From: Halovulum marinum
GTDB taxonomy: Bacteria > Pseudomonadota > Alphaproteobacteria > Rhodobacterales > Rhodobacteraceae
Reading direction: 5' to 3'
Assembly: GCF_009697225.1 (NCBI RefSeq)
Contig: NZ_WIND01000002.1
Location: 1 to 64,000 of the forward strand
DNA: 64,000 bases
The notes below the pieces were generated by a model. That model saw only the letters and a list, made by a program, of their open reading frames with translations. It was not told where the DNA came from and searched no databases. Shown here piece by piece: positions 1-8,523 of the stretch; position 1 is the stretch's first letter; every line of letters starts with the position of its first letter. Position numbers and translations under genes: made by a program.

Positions 1-216
1 ATCGCGATCATCTCGGAATACACCACGCTGCAGCCCGGCGATCTGATCGCCATGGGCACGCCGCCGGGCGTCGGCCATGCGAAGACGCCGCCGCGCTGGC
101 TGAAGCCGGGCGAGACCGTCGAGATCGAGATCGAGGGCATCGGCATCTGCGCCAGCCCGGTGGTGGACGAGGCCGAGCACCGCGCCGCCGCGACCGCGCA
201 GCCCCTGACCGCCTGA
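1..216 (+). CDS. Fumarylacetoacetate hydrolase family protein, C-terminal fragment
   Basis: This gene is cut by the window edge; only the last 71 residues are present. They include the closing element of the FAH fold, with [16 protein letters not shown] near the start followed by [15 protein letters not shown], which is typical of FAH-family hydrolases and decarboxylases acting on 2-keto acids or acylpyruvates. The stop is at 214-216. It converges on the GntR gene that ends at 285. Next to a GST, a cupin and a TRAP transporter it probably belongs to the same catabolic locus. The substrate cannot be inferred from this fragment. Confidence 0.85.
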   Translation: MAIISEYTTLQPGDLIAMGTPPGVGHAKTPPRWLKPGETVEIEIEGIGICASPVVDEAEHRAAATAQPLTA

Positions 217-284
217 CCGGCACGGCGCGCGCCCGGCCGGGACCGCCCGGCGCGCGGCCGTTCCGGCGAGCCGCCCGGAACACG

Positions 285-1058
285 TCAGTCCGGCACCGCC
301 AGCCGGCTCTCGCCGAAAAGATCCGCAAGGAAGGCGCCGGTCTGGCGGTAGTGCGCCAGCAGCCGCGCCGAGGCCAGGTCGGGATCCCGCGCGATGGTCG
401 CCTGCAGGATGTCGCGGTGCTCGTCGGCGACATTGCGCGTCCTGTAGTTCAGCGACCGCCCCGCAAGGTAGCGGTAGCGGATGTTCAGATCGTAGAGCTG
501 CGAGCAGAGTTTCAGCAGGATGGGCGCGTCGCAGCTGGTCAGCAGCGCCATGTGAAAATCCTTGTGCGCCTCCTCGAAGGCTTCGGGATCGCCCCCGGCG
601 CGGCGCAGCATCCGGTGATGCACCAGCACCAGTTCCTCTTCGTGGTCCTCGGTCATCCGCCCGATGCTCTGGCGCAGGGCCATGTCCTCGAGCGTGCAGC
701 GCAGGCGAAGTATTTCCTCGAAGTTCTTCTGGCTGACCGGGGCCGCGCGAAAGCCGCGCTGGTCGATCCGCTCCACCAGGTTGTCCGAGGTCAGCAGGCT
801 CAGCGCCTCGCGGATCGGCGAGGCGCCCATGCCCAGACGTTTGCGCAGGCCATCGATCTTCAGCTTCTCGCCCGGCTCGATCTCGCCGACGACGATCAGC
901 CGGCGCAGCGCGAGATAGGCGCGTTGCGTCGTGGAGCCGTCGGTTCCGGCAGCGGCGGAGAAGGACGCTAGTACCATCGCCGCAGGATTGTCGATATTCC
1001 GAGCGGGTTCAACAGGGTCGCCGGTCGCGGCCCCGTCGTTCTGGCTGCGCGGGCTCAT
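285..1058 (-). CDS. GntR-family transcriptional regulator, FCD subfamily
   Basis: This is a 257-residue protein with an N-terminal winged helix (about residues 41-108, recognition-helix motif SPIREAL at 80-86) and a C-terminal all-helical FCD domain that includes HKDFHMALL. Such regulators usually bind a carboxylate or sugar-acid effector and repress the neighbouring catabolic genes. It is the last gene of a leftward operon; its start overlaps the stop of the GST gene by 4 bp. It is the likely reader of the AAAATCGA elements between this operon and the divergent TRAP operon. The first 40 residues are poorly ordered, so the true start could be slightly downstream. Confidence 0.92.
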   Translation of the reverse strand: MSPRSQNDGAATGDPVEPARNIDNPAAMVLASFSAAAGTDGSTTQRAYLALRRLIVVGEIEPGEKLKIDGLRKRLGMGASPIREALSLLTSDNLVERIDQRGFRAAPVSQKNFEEILRLRCTLEDMALRQSIGRMTEDHEEELVLVHHRMLRRAGGDPEAFEEAHKDFHMALLTSCDAPILLKLCSQLYDLNIRYRYLAGRSLNYRTRNVADEHRDILQATIARDPDLASARLLAHYRQTGAFLADLFGESRLAVPD

Positions 1059-1831
1059 GCGGTTTCCTGTTCGGCCTCGGCCAGCAGGGCGCGCAGCTGG
1101 TGGGTCTCCGACAAACGCGCCCCCGGATACATCGCCTTCGCGTATGCCGGGCGCTGCTGGAGCCGGTCGAACCAGCCGGCGACGAGGGGATAGTCCTCGT
1201 CCCAGATCCAGGACATTCCCAGGTCGTGAGTGCGGTCGATCAGCGGCGCGGCGACCACGTCGGCAAGCGAGAAGGACTCGCCCGCCAGCCAGGGCCCCTT
1301 TTCCAGCGCGCGCTGCATCCGCTGGCAGGTGAGTGTCAGCTGGTCGACGGATTCCTGCACCGCGTCCTTGTCGAAGCCCTTTTCCGACATCTTCAGATAG
1401 AAGTGCTTGCGCAGCGGACGCGGACCGGCCTGCTGCTGCACGAACTCTTCGCTGGACAGCCCGTCGAACCGGTTCAGGAATGCACGGTTGAACGAAGGCA
1501 CCCGCACCGCATAGGTCGGCACCTCTTCGAGAAAGCGCATCCAGGCGCGGACCCTGGCGCGGGACACCGCATCGCGCCCCGACAGCGGCGGCTCCGGACA
1601 GACCTCGTCGAGATACTCGCAGATGACGCTGGAATCGATGATCGGCTGGCCGTCATGCACCAGCGTCGGCACGACGCCGTTGGGGTTGATCTTCAGATAC
1701 TCGGGCTCCAGCTGACCCTTGCTGGCAAGGTCCACCAGCTTGCTTTCGAACTCCAGCCCCTTCTCGGCCAGGGCGATGCGCACCTTCTGGCTGCAGGTGG
1801 AGTGGTGGGCGTGGTAGAGGGTGATCATCAT
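1055..1831 (-). CDS. Glutathione S-transferase family protein
   Basis: This 258-residue protein opens with a thioredoxin-fold domain (residues 1-85). It has an N-terminal HHSTCSQKVRIAL segment where the catalytic Ser/Cys lies, NPNGVVPTLVHDG (the cis-Pro loop) and IIDSSVICEYLDE (gamma-glutamyl recognition). A helical C-terminal domain follows. It is somewhat longer than the usual 200-230 residues because of an insertion around 110-150. It overlaps the cupin gene by 4 bp, so translational coupling is likely. With an FAH-family hydrolase nearby, an isomerase role like maleylacetoacetate isomerase is possible but not shown. Confidence 0.9.
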   Translation of the reverse strand: MMITLYHAHHSTCSQKVRIALAEKGLEFESKLVDLASKGQLEPEYLKINPNGVVPTLVHDGQPIIDSSVICEYLDEVCPEPPLSGRDAVSRARVRAWMRFLEEVPTYAVRVPSFNRAFLNRFDGLSSEEFVQQQAGPRPLRKHFYLKMSEKGFDKDAVQESVDQLTLTCQRMQRALEKGPWLAGESFSLADVVAAPLIDRTHDLGMSWIWDEDYPLVAGWFDRLQQRPAYAKAMYPGARLSETHQLRALLAEAEQETA

Positions 1832-2385
1832 CCCTGTCCTTTGGCGGGCGTGCCCTTGCCGTCGATCAGGACGAAGGCGATCGTGCAGGGCGCGTCATAG
1901 CAGTTCGACCAGGCGTGGTTGGTGCCGCGCTGGACGACGACATCGCCGGCGGACAGTTCCACGTCGTCGGCCTCCTCGTCCATCAGCATCTTGATGCGGC
2001 CCGAGACGATCACCGCGTAGTCCACCGAATCGGTGCGGTGCATGAACGGGTGGCGGTCGTTGGCCTGGATGTTGTGCGCGGCGCCCATCTCGGCGAACGC
2101 GGCCTTGCCATCGAGCGACGCCAGCACCTCGGGATCCTCGGGCTCGAAGGTCACGAAGCGGAACACCGATCCGCCCTTGGGCGGGTGCAGGACCAGCGGC
2201 CCGTCCACGGTCTCCTCGGGGCCGTCGAACGGGGCCGGGGTCTCGAACGTCTGCCAGAAATTCGTCAGCGTCACGCCGGGCCGGTTGGGGCGTTGCAGGA
2301 TGCACTCCGCCGGACCGTCCGCGACGATGATCGCCTTGCCACTCGCATCATGTCCGGTGACCACGCGACGTACACTGTTTGTCAT
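1828..2385 (-). CDS. Cupin-domain protein, first gene of the GST/GntR operon
   Basis: This is a 185-residue single-cupin protein. The conserved barrel lies at about residues 90-175, with MHRTDSVDYAVIVSGRIKM followed by LSAGDVVVQRGTNHAWSN, the two cupin motifs carrying likely metal ligands. The start is supported by the purine-rich AAGGAAAG just upstream on the minus strand. It heads a three-gene operon with 4-bp overlaps to the GST and regulator genes. It could be a dioxygenase, isomerase or ligand-binding protein; the sequence does not decide between them. Confidence 0.88.
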   Translation of the reverse strand: MTNSVRRVVTGHDASGKAIIVADGPAECILQRPNRPGVTLTNFWQTFETPAPFDGPEETVDGPLVLHPPKGGSVFRFVTFEPEDPEVLASLDGKAAFAEMGAAHNIQANDRHPFMHRTDSVDYAVIVSGRIKMLMDEEADDVELSAGDVVVQRGTNHAWSNCYDAPCTIAFVLIDGKGTPAKGQG

Positions 2386-2446
2386 TGGCTTTCCTTTCGT
2401 AAGGATGTCGAGGGGATCCTACCGTGGAAATCCGCGGGCGCAACAC

Positions 2447-2518
2447 AAAATCGATTTTTGTAGTTTTGGGTAGGAAAATCGATATTACTGTTGACTTGCC
2501 TCGCAAAATCGAGAACAT
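2447..2518 (+). promoter_or_regulatory. Divergent control region with three AAAATCGA elements and a TRAP-operon promoter
   Basis: Three copies of AAAATCGA start at 2447, 2475 and 2505, about 28-30 bp apart. The first forms a perfect 12-bp palindrome, AAAATCGATTTT (2447-2458); the second, AAAATCGATATT, is nearly one. A promoter for the TRAP operon is plausible: TTGACT at 2491-2496 and GAACAT at 2513-2518 (16-bp spacer). The third element lies inside the spacer, where a repressor would block polymerase. The adjacent GntR-FCD regulator is the obvious candidate to bind here. The binding itself is inference. Confidence 0.6.
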
Positions 2519-2565
2519 GGAAGGCCAAGCTGCAAAGAACAAGCTGTAACGCAAGGGAGGATTCC

Positions 2566-3498
2566 ATGGGACCCATCAAACGCATCGCTGCAGGCGCAGC
2601 CGTGTGCCTGACCGTGCTCGGCACCGCCCTGCCGGCCGCCGCGGAAGAACTGCGCATCGGCACCGCCAGCCTCGGCGGTGCGTTCTACCCGGTGGGACAG
2701 GCGATCTCGAACCTCGTCAACAAGCATGCCGACGGGCTGACCATGGTTCCCGTGGTGACCCAGGGCGGGACCGAGAACCCGCGGCTGATCGGCAACGGCG
2801 AGGTCGATGTCGCGATCGGGAACGCGAACACCTCGTTCTATGCCTTCAAGGGGCAGGAACCCTATGCCGACGCGATCGACCTGCGTGCCCTCGGAACGCT
2901 GCACTCCAGCATCCTGCACATCGCCACATTGGCGGGTTCGGACATCCAGAGCATTCCCGACCTCAAGGGCAAGCGCGTGGCCGTCGGGCCTGCCGGAGGC
3001 GGCACCATCAACCTGCTGCGCAACGTGCTCGAGGCCTACGACATGGAGTTCTCCGACATCGAGCCCAGCTTCCTGTCCTATTCCGACGGCTTCAGCCAGC
3101 TGGCGGATGGCTCGGTCGACGCCAGCATCGCGCTTGCCGGCTATCCCACGGCGGCGGTGATCCAGACCAGCACGACCAACGATCTGGCCTTTGTTCCGAT
3201 CGACGCCGACGCGATGAAGCGTATCCTGGAAGCGCACTCGTACTATTCCGCCATAGACGTGCCCGAGGGGACCTATGCCTCCGAGATCGAGGGCCAGGCC
3301 CTGGGCACGCGCAACATCCTGATCGTTCGCGCGGACATGAGCGACGAACGCGCGTACGCCCTGACCGCGGCGGTTTACGGAAATCTCGAGGAGTTCGGCG
3401 CCGAGAACGCGATCGCGAAGCAGATCGTCGCCGAAGACGCCTACGGAATCGCCGTCCCCCTGCACCCCGGCGCCAAGAAGTTCTTCGACGAGCGCTGA
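2566..3498 (+). CDS. TRAP transporter solute-binding protein, TAXI family
   Basis: This 310-residue periplasmic protein has a Sec signal peptide of about 25 residues (hydrophobic core AAVCLTVLGTAL, cleavage near AAA-EE). The mature part begins RIGTASLGGAFYPVG, the TAXI-family signature, and continues with TQGGTENPRLIGNGEVDVAIGN. The ATG at 2566 is preceded by AAGGGAGG at 2553-2560, which fixes the start. It captures a solute for the fused permease encoded next. The TAXI class handles carboxylates such as glutamate or 2-oxoglutarate in studied cases; this substrate is unknown. Confidence 0.95.
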   Translation: MGPIKRIAAGAAVCLTVLGTALPAAAEELRIGTASLGGAFYPVGQAISNLVNKHADGLTMVPVVTQGGTENPRLIGNGEVDVAIGNANTSFYAFKGQEPYADAIDLRALGTLHSSILHIATLAGSDIQSIPDLKGKRVAVGPAGGGTINLLRNVLEAYDMEFSDIEPSFLSYSDGFSQLADGSVDASIALAGYPTAAVIQTSTTNDLAFVPIDADAMKRILEAHSYYSAIDVPEGTYASEIEGQALGTRNILIVRADMSDERAYALTAAVYGNLEEFGAENAIAKQIVAEDAYGIAVPLHPGAKKFFDER

Positions 3499-3597
3499 CT
3501 TCGTGGCGGGCGGCCGGCCCCCGACCTTCGGCCGCCCACAACCGGTATCGGGCGGCCTTTGGCGTTTCGGGCGCCGCCCCTCGAGGGTCTGAACCAC

Positions 3598-5499
3598 ATG
3601 GGCACCGCCATCTCCACACTCGGTTTCGCCATCCGCTGGCTGGCCATCCTGCTCGGCGCCTGGCATCTGGCCCTGGTTTCCGGCTGGATATCGCTGTCCA
3701 CGCTGGAAATGCGCATCGTGCACCTTGCGGTCATGCTGGTGCTGGTCTTCCTGAGCCTGACCAAGACCAGCGTGGAGCGGTTCCACGACAAGATTGCCGC
3801 GAAGGCGGGGCTGGTGCTGAACCTGGGATTTGCGGCAGCCGCGGCGGGCACCGGGTACTATCTTTACGACCGCTGGATGGACATCGCGCTTTCGGGCGGG
3901 CTGACGACGTCGACCGACGCGCTGGTCGGAATGGTGGTCATCGCGCTGGTGATGATCGCCGCCGTCCGCAAGATCGGCTGGTTCCTGGCAATCATTGTCG
4001 CCGTCTTCCTGGTCTATCCGCTGGTCAGCCCCTGGCTGCCGGGCGTGTTCAATGCCCGCGGCTATTCGGCCGAGCGGCTGGCCGGGTTCCTCACCACGTC
4101 GTCCGAAGGGGTCTACGGCATTCCGCTGGGGGTTTCCGCGACCTACATCATCATGTTCTCGATCTTCGGAGCCTTCCTGTCGAGCTTCGGGGCCGGAGAC
4201 TTCTTCTTTCAGCTGTCGCGCAAGGTCACCGGCACGGCCCGGGCGTCCTCGGCAAAGACGGCGGTCATCTTCAGCACGTTGCTGGGCATGATCTCGGGCT
4301 CTGCCGCGGGCAATGTCGCGGTCACCGGGACGATGACGATCCCGATGATGAAGCGCGAGGGCTACAAGCCGCACCAGGCCGGCGCGATCGAGGCGGTGGT
4401 CTCGACCGGCGGACAGATCATGCCGCCGGTGATGGGCGCGGCCGCGTTCATCATGGCCGAGATCATCGGCGTCGCCTATTCCTCGATCATGGCGGCGGCA
4501 TTGATCCCGGCCCTGCTGTTCTTCGCCTCGATCTTCTTCGTGGTACACCTGCAGGCGCTGCGCATCGGCATAGGCCACGCCGCCGACACCAGCGAGCCGC
4601 AGAGCCTGCGGCAGATCCTGGTGCCCGGGCTGCGCTTCATCGTGCCGTTCTTCCTGCTGGTCGCGATGATGGTGCAGGGCTACTCGCCGTTCCGCGCCTC
4701 GTTCGTCGCGCTCGGCGTGCTGCTGGCCGGCTGCGCGGTCTACGAGTTGCGCGACCTGGCCAGCGCGAAAAGCTTTCTCAAGCGGGTCCTGGATGCGCTG
4801 GAGTCGGGGACCCTGTCGGTGATGTCGATCGCCGTCGCCTGTGCGGCCGCGGGCATCATCGCCGGGGTGCTTGCGATGACCGGACTGGGATCCAAGATCT
4901 CGGGGCTGATCGTGCTGGCCTCGGGCGGGATCCCGGTCGCGGCGCTGCTGCTGACGATGCTGACTTCGATCATCCTCGGCATGGGGCTGCCGACCACTGC
5001 CGCCTACCTGATCCTGGCGACGGTGGTCGCGCCGGCGCTGGTGAACATGGGCGTGCCGATCATGACCGCGCATCTGTTCGTGTTCTTCTACGGCTGCATC
5101 TCGACGATCACGCCGCCGGTGGCGCTGGCCTCGTATGTCGCGGCGGGAATCGCCGGGGCCGAGATCAACAAGACCAGCTGGACCGCCTTCGCCTTCGGGA
5201 TCACCAGCTTCATCCTGCCGTTCATGTTCTTCTTCGGCCCGGGGCTGCTGATGCAGGGGTCGGTCCTGGAGATCGCGGTGGCGGCGATGACGGGCCTGGC
5301 GGCGGTATTCTGCTTCGCCGTGGCGGTGACTGGCTATCTCTACCGGCCGCTGGGCACGGGGTTGCGGGTACTGTTCGTGCTGGCCGGAGGACTGCTGATG
5401 TATCAGTCGCTGCCGACCGACGTGCTGGGCATCCTGGCGCTGGCCGGGGTGAGCCTGGCCCTGCGCGCGCAGAGCCTGCGTCCCGCGTTGAACGGATAG
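3598..5499 (+). CDS. TRAP transporter fused permease subunit (4TM + 12TM)
   Basis: This 633-residue polytopic membrane protein fuses the small (DctQ-like) and large (DctM-like) subunits, the usual arrangement for TAXI systems. The large-subunit signatures are visible: MISGSAAGNVAVTGTMTIPMM around residue 235, GGQIMPPVMGAAAFIMAE, and ILGMGLPTTAAYLIL near residue 465. The ATG at 3598 follows GAGGG at 3583-3587; an upstream in-frame ATG (3559) lacks such a site. It is the second gene of the TRAP operon and is followed 4 bp later by a TauE-type exporter gene. Confidence 0.95.
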   Translation: MGTAISTLGFAIRWLAILLGAWHLALVSGWISLSTLEMRIVHLAVMLVLVFLSLTKTSVERFHDKIAAKAGLVLNLGFAAAAAGTGYYLYDRWMDIALSGGLTTSTDALVGMVVIALVMIAAVRKIGWFLAIIVAVFLVYPLVSPWLPGVFNARGYSAERLAGFLTTSSEGVYGIPLGVSATYIIMFSIFGAFLSSFGAGDFFFQLSRKVTGTARASSAKTAVIFSTLLGMISGSAAGNVAVTGTMTIPMMKREGYKPHQAGAIEAVVSTGGQIMPPVMGAAAFIMAEIIGVAYSSIMAAALIPALLFFASIFFVVHLQALRIGIGHAADTSEPQSLRQILVPGLRFIVPFFLLVAMMVQGYSPFRASFVALGVLLAGCAVYELRDLASAKSFLKRVLDALESGTLSVMSIAVACAAAGIIAGVLAMTGLGSKISGLIVLASGGIPVAALLLTMLTSIILGMGLPTTAAYLILATVVAPALVNMGVPIMTAHLFVFFYGCISTITPPVALASYVAAGIAGAEINKTSWTAFAFGITSFILPFMFFFGPGLLMQGSVLEIAVAAMTGLAAVFCFAVAVTGYLYRPLGTGLRVLFVLAGGLLMYQSLPTDVLGILALAGVSLALRAQSLRPALNG

Positions 5500-5503
5500 C
5501 TGG

Positions 5504-6262
5504 ATGCCCGAACTATCGCTGGCGGACCCGGCCGGGCTGGCCGCCGTCTTCGTCGCCCTGTTCCTGGGCGGCATCCTGAAGGGGGCCACCGGCGCGGGGC
5601 TGCCGGTAATCGCGATCCCGGTGATCAGCGCGGTCTACGACGTGCGCGTCGCCGTCGCGCTGATGGTGATGCCGAACCTGGTCACCAATCTCTGGCAGGT
5701 CTGGAGGCACCGAAGCGATCAGGTCGAGGGCGGGTTCGGCTGGATCTTCGCCGGTTGGGGCGCGCTCGGGGCGGCGGCGGGCACCTTCCTTCTGATCTGG
5801 CTGCCGGTCTCGGTGATGCAGCTGGCGATGGTGGCGATCATCCTCGGCTACATCACGCTGCGACTGCTGCGGCCCGATGTGTCGATCGGCGCCGAGGCCG
5901 CCCGCGGCATGGTCGGCCCGGTCGGTTTCGCCGGCGGGATCCTGCAAGGCGCGACGGGCATCTCGTCGCCGGTTTCGGTCACCTTCCTGAACGCCATGCG
6001 CCTGCCGAGGCTGGCTTTCATCCACACGATCTCCTGCTTCTTCGCGGTGATGTGCGCGGGGCAGGCGATCGTGCAGCTGCACTACGGCCTGCTGACGCTG
6101 CAGCTTGCCGCGCTCGGACTGGCGGCACTGGTGCCGATGTTCCTGGCTCTGCCGCTGGGCGAGTGGATCGGCCGGCGGATCAGCGCACGGACCTTCGACA
6201 TGGTCATGGTCGCGTTCCTGGCACTCCTGTCCCTGCGGCTGGTCTGGGTGGAGTTCGTCTGA
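5504..6262 (+). CDS. TauE/SafE-family sulfite/organic anion permease-like protein
   Basis: This is a 252-residue membrane protein with about eight hydrophobic segments and two internally similar halves, each with a glycine-rich motif: GGILKGATGAGLPVIAIP in the first and GGILQGATGISSPVSVTF in the second. This is the TauE/SafE architecture. Known members export sulfite or sulfoacetate or carry other small anions. The gene follows the TRAP permease by 4 bp, so it is part of the same transcript. It may export a by-product of the imported compound, perhaps sulfite if the substrate is a sulfonate; this is speculation. Confidence 0.9.
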   Translation: MPELSLADPAGLAAVFVALFLGGILKGATGAGLPVIAIPVISAVYDVRVAVALMVMPNLVTNLWQVWRHRSDQVEGGFGWIFAGWGALGAAAGTFLLIWLPVSVMQLAMVAIILGYITLRLLRPDVSIGAEAARGMVGPVGFAGGILQGATGISSPVSVTFLNAMRLPRLAFIHTISCFFAVMCAGQAIVQLHYGLLTLQLAALGLAALVPMFLALPLGEWIGRRISARTFDMVMVAFLALLSLRLVWVEFV

Positions 6263-6331
6263 GGGCAGTGTCACCGCAATCTGCCATGGCGCGTTGCCGT
6301 GAACCTGCCAGGCGACTGACCTCCCTTGAAA

Positions 6332-6353
6332 GGGCTTGTGTTGGAGCAAGCCC
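6332..6353 (+). terminator. Stem-loop, probable terminator of the TRAP-TauE operon
   Basis: A perfect 7-bp inverted repeat, GGGCTTG / CAAGCCC, with an 8-nt loop lies about 70 bp after the TauE-type gene and before the LacI-type gene. No strong T-run follows, so the assignment rests on the stem and its position. Nothing else is obvious in the 283-bp gap apart from the operator region near its end. Confidence 0.45.
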
Positions 6354-6483
6354 GGCAGTTTCTGCTTCAGATCACTCTACCAGAGTCTGAACTGCGCTTC
6401 CGCCTCCGATCACGGCGATTCACCCCCTCGAAGCCGGGTGCAGGCAGCTGCGCCCGAAAATCCTTTGCACAACCGACCGATTC

Positions 6484-6525
6484 GGCTTACCGATATTGTA
6501 TACCGATTTACTGAACCGGTTTACC
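6484..6525 (+). promoter_or_regulatory. Probable LacI-type operator region upstream of the ABC catabolic operon
   Basis: This AT-richer stretch just before the LacI-type gene contains TGAACCGGTTTA (6512-6523), a near-palindrome centred on CCGG as expected for LacI-family operators. Two direct TACCGAT repeats lie just upstream. It ends about 22 bp before the regulator ATG, so it probably controls both the regulator and the transporter genes behind it. No confident -35/-10 pair was assigned. Confidence 0.5.
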
Positions 6526-6545
6526 TTGGCGGGTCGCGGAACTGC

Positions 6546-7562
6546 ATGGCGAATTTGCAAGACGTTGCGCAACGGGCGAACGTGTCGAAGACCACGGTCT
6601 CTCGATACCTGAACGGCTCGCTTGAACTGCCGAAGCGGACCGCCGAAGCGATCGACGCGGCGATCCGCGAACTCGCCTACGTTCCCAACGCCCACGCCCG
6701 CCGCCTGAGCCTCGGGCGGTCCGAGACCATCGCGCTGATGGTGCCCGACATCGCGACGCCGTTCTTCTCCACCTTCGTCGCCGCCGTCGAGGCCGAGGCT
6801 GATCGACGCAACCTCTCGCTGTCGCTCCACGCCACGCTGAACCGCCGCGAGCGCGAGATCTCCTATCTCGACCACATCCGCCAGGGGCGCGCCGACGGAT
6901 TGATCTTCATCACCAACCATTTCGGCGACGCGGCGCTGGCGGAGAAGATCAACACCGCCGGCCCGTGCGTGGTCGTCGACGAGGACGTGCCGGCGGCGCG
7001 GGTGCCCAAGCTGTTCTGCGACAACGAGGCGGGCGGCCACGCGGCAGGCCGGCATCTGGCAGAGAGCGGACACAGGCACTTTCTCTTCATCGGCGGCGTC
7101 GACGAGATGATCAGCGGCGCGCGGCGCTACGCGGGCTTTCTGCGCGGGATCCGAGAGGTTGCCGGCGCGGGCGCACGGGTCGAACGCGCTGCCGGGCCCT
7201 ATACGATCGCGGCCGGCCGGATCGCGGCCCGGGATTTCGTGGCCCGCGGCGCCGAGCGGCCGACGGCGATCTTCGCCACCTCCGACGAGCTACTGATCGG
7301 GCTCTGCGAGGTGCTGCACGAATCCGGCCTCAATGTCCCGCGCGACGTCTCCGTCGTCGGCTTCGACGATGTCGGCCCCCTTCACCTTTTCGCACCGGCA
7401 GTGACAGCGGTGCGGCAGCCGGTCCGGGAGCTGGGCAAGCGCGCGCTTGAACTGCTGCTCGGCCACAAGCCGGATGAACACGGCACGCTCCCGCCAGAGG
7501 AGCTGCTGCCTGTCACTCTGATCGAGCGGAACTCCGTTGCGCCGCCGACCGGATCTGCCTGA
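6546..7562 (+). CDS. LacI-family transcriptional regulator
   Basis: This 338-residue protein starts with MANLQDVAQRANVSKTTVSR, the classic LacI helix-turn-helix, then a hinge helix (NAHARRLSLGRSETIALMVP) and a periplasmic-binding-protein-like effector domain (about 60-335). The open frame extends 70 codons upstream, but the LacI family begins here and the upstream part is non-coding in character. It is the first gene of a rightward operon, with 28 bp before the sugar-binding-protein gene. It is expected to sense the imported compound or a product and to autoregulate through the CCGG-centred site upstream. Confidence 0.94.
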   Translation: MANLQDVAQRANVSKTTVSRYLNGSLELPKRTAEAIDAAIRELAYVPNAHARRLSLGRSETIALMVPDIATPFFSTFVAAVEAEADRRNLSLSLHATLNRREREISYLDHIRQGRADGLIFITNHFGDAALAEKINTAGPCVVVDEDVPAARVPKLFCDNEAGGHAAGRHLAESGHRHFLFIGGVDEMISGARRYAGFLRGIREVAGAGARVERAAGPYTIAAGRIAARDFVARGAERPTAIFATSDELLIGLCEVLHESGLNVPRDVSVVGFDDVGPLHLFAPAVTAVRQPVRELGKRALELLLGHKPDEHGTLPPEELLPVTLIERNSVAPPTGSA

Positions 7563-7590
7563 GCAACTTCAACAGCGAGGAAACGGAAAA

Positions 7591-8523
7591 ATGGCCCATC
7601 CCACCCGCAGGCACCTTGGCGTGCTCCTGAACTCCACCATGATTGGCGCGGCGGCGCTCCCGGCCCTGGCGCAGGAGGAAAAGACCTTCGCCCTGGTCCA
7701 GATCAACCAGCAGGCCCTGTTCTTCAACGAGATGAACCGGGGCGCCGAGGAGGCGGCCGCGGATGCCGGCGTCAGGCTGGTCATCTTCAATGCGAACAAC
7801 GACTCCGCGGCCCAGAACAGCGCCATCGAGACCTACATCCAGGAAGGTGTCGACGGTCTGGCCGTGGTCGCCATCGACGTCAACGGCATCATGCCGGCGG
7901 TCGAGCAGGCCGCCGCGGCCGGCATCCCGGTTGTGGCCATCGATGCGATCCTGCCGGACGGCCCGCAAGCGGCGCAGATCGGCGTCGACAACGCCAAGGC
8001 CGGTGCAGATCTCGCGGCGCATTTCAACGAGACCATGAGCGGCGAGTCCAAGCTCGGCATCGTCGGAGCGTTGAATTCCTACATCCAGAACGTGCGCAAG
8101 GACGGTTTCGAAGGCGCGCTCGACGCGGGCATGGTCACCGTGGCCGGTACGGTCGACGGGCAGAACATCCAGGACGTGGCGCTCGGTGCCGCCGAGAACC
8201 TGATCACTGCCAACCCCGACCTGACCGCGATCTACGCGACCGGGGAGCCGGCGCTCATGGGGGCCGTCGCCGCCGTGGAAAGCCAGGGCAAGCAGGAGGA
8301 CGTCGCGATATTCGGCTGGGACCTGACCGCGCAGGTGATCGACGGGATCGACGCCGGCTACGTCAAGGCGGTGATCCAGCAGGATCCCTCGCTGATGGGC
8401 GCGGCCGCGGTCGAGACGCTGATGACGCTTTCCGACGGCGGCGAAGTCGAGAAGGAGATCTCGGTGCCGGTGACGATCGTCACGAGCGAGAATGTCGATG
8501 ATTTCCGGTCGCTCTTCGAATGA
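7591..8523 (+). CDS. Ribose-class ABC transporter substrate-binding protein
   Basis: This 310-residue RbsB-like periplasmic protein has an N-terminal leader (TRRHLGVLLNSTMIGAAAL, cleavage near ALA-QE). The TRRHL pair could make it a Tat-type leader. The mature domain has the two-lobed type I fold, with FNANNDSAAQNSAIETYIQ and GVDGLAVVAID in the first lobe and ATGEPALMGAVAAV in the second. The ATG at 7591 follows GAGG at 7577-7580. The stop overlaps the ATPase start by 4 bp. It defines substrate capture for the cluster; ligands of this class are pentoses, hexoses, inositol or nucleoside-like compounds. Confidence 0.95.
   Translation: MAHPTRRHLGVLLNSTMIGAAALPALAQEEKTFALVQINQQALFFNEMNRGAEEAAADAGVRLVIFNANNDSAAQNSAIETYIQEGVDGLAVVAIDVNGIMPAVEQAAAAGIPVVAIDAILPDGPQAAQIGVDNAKAGADLAAHFNETMSGESKLGIVGALNSYIQNVRKDGFEGALDAGMVTVAGTVDGQNIQDVALGAAENLITANPDLTAIYATGEPALMGAVAAVESQGKQEDVAIFGWDLTAQVIDGIDAGYVKAVIQQDPSLMGAAAVETLMTLSDGGEVEKEISVPVTIVTSENVDDFRSLFE

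Noticed and set aside
2485-5589. A 1034-codon open frame antisense to the TRAP genes
   Set aside because: It is rich in Arg, Gly, Asp and His with no domain, which is typical of a shadow frame in GC-rich DNA, and the sense strand carries clear TRAP signatures.
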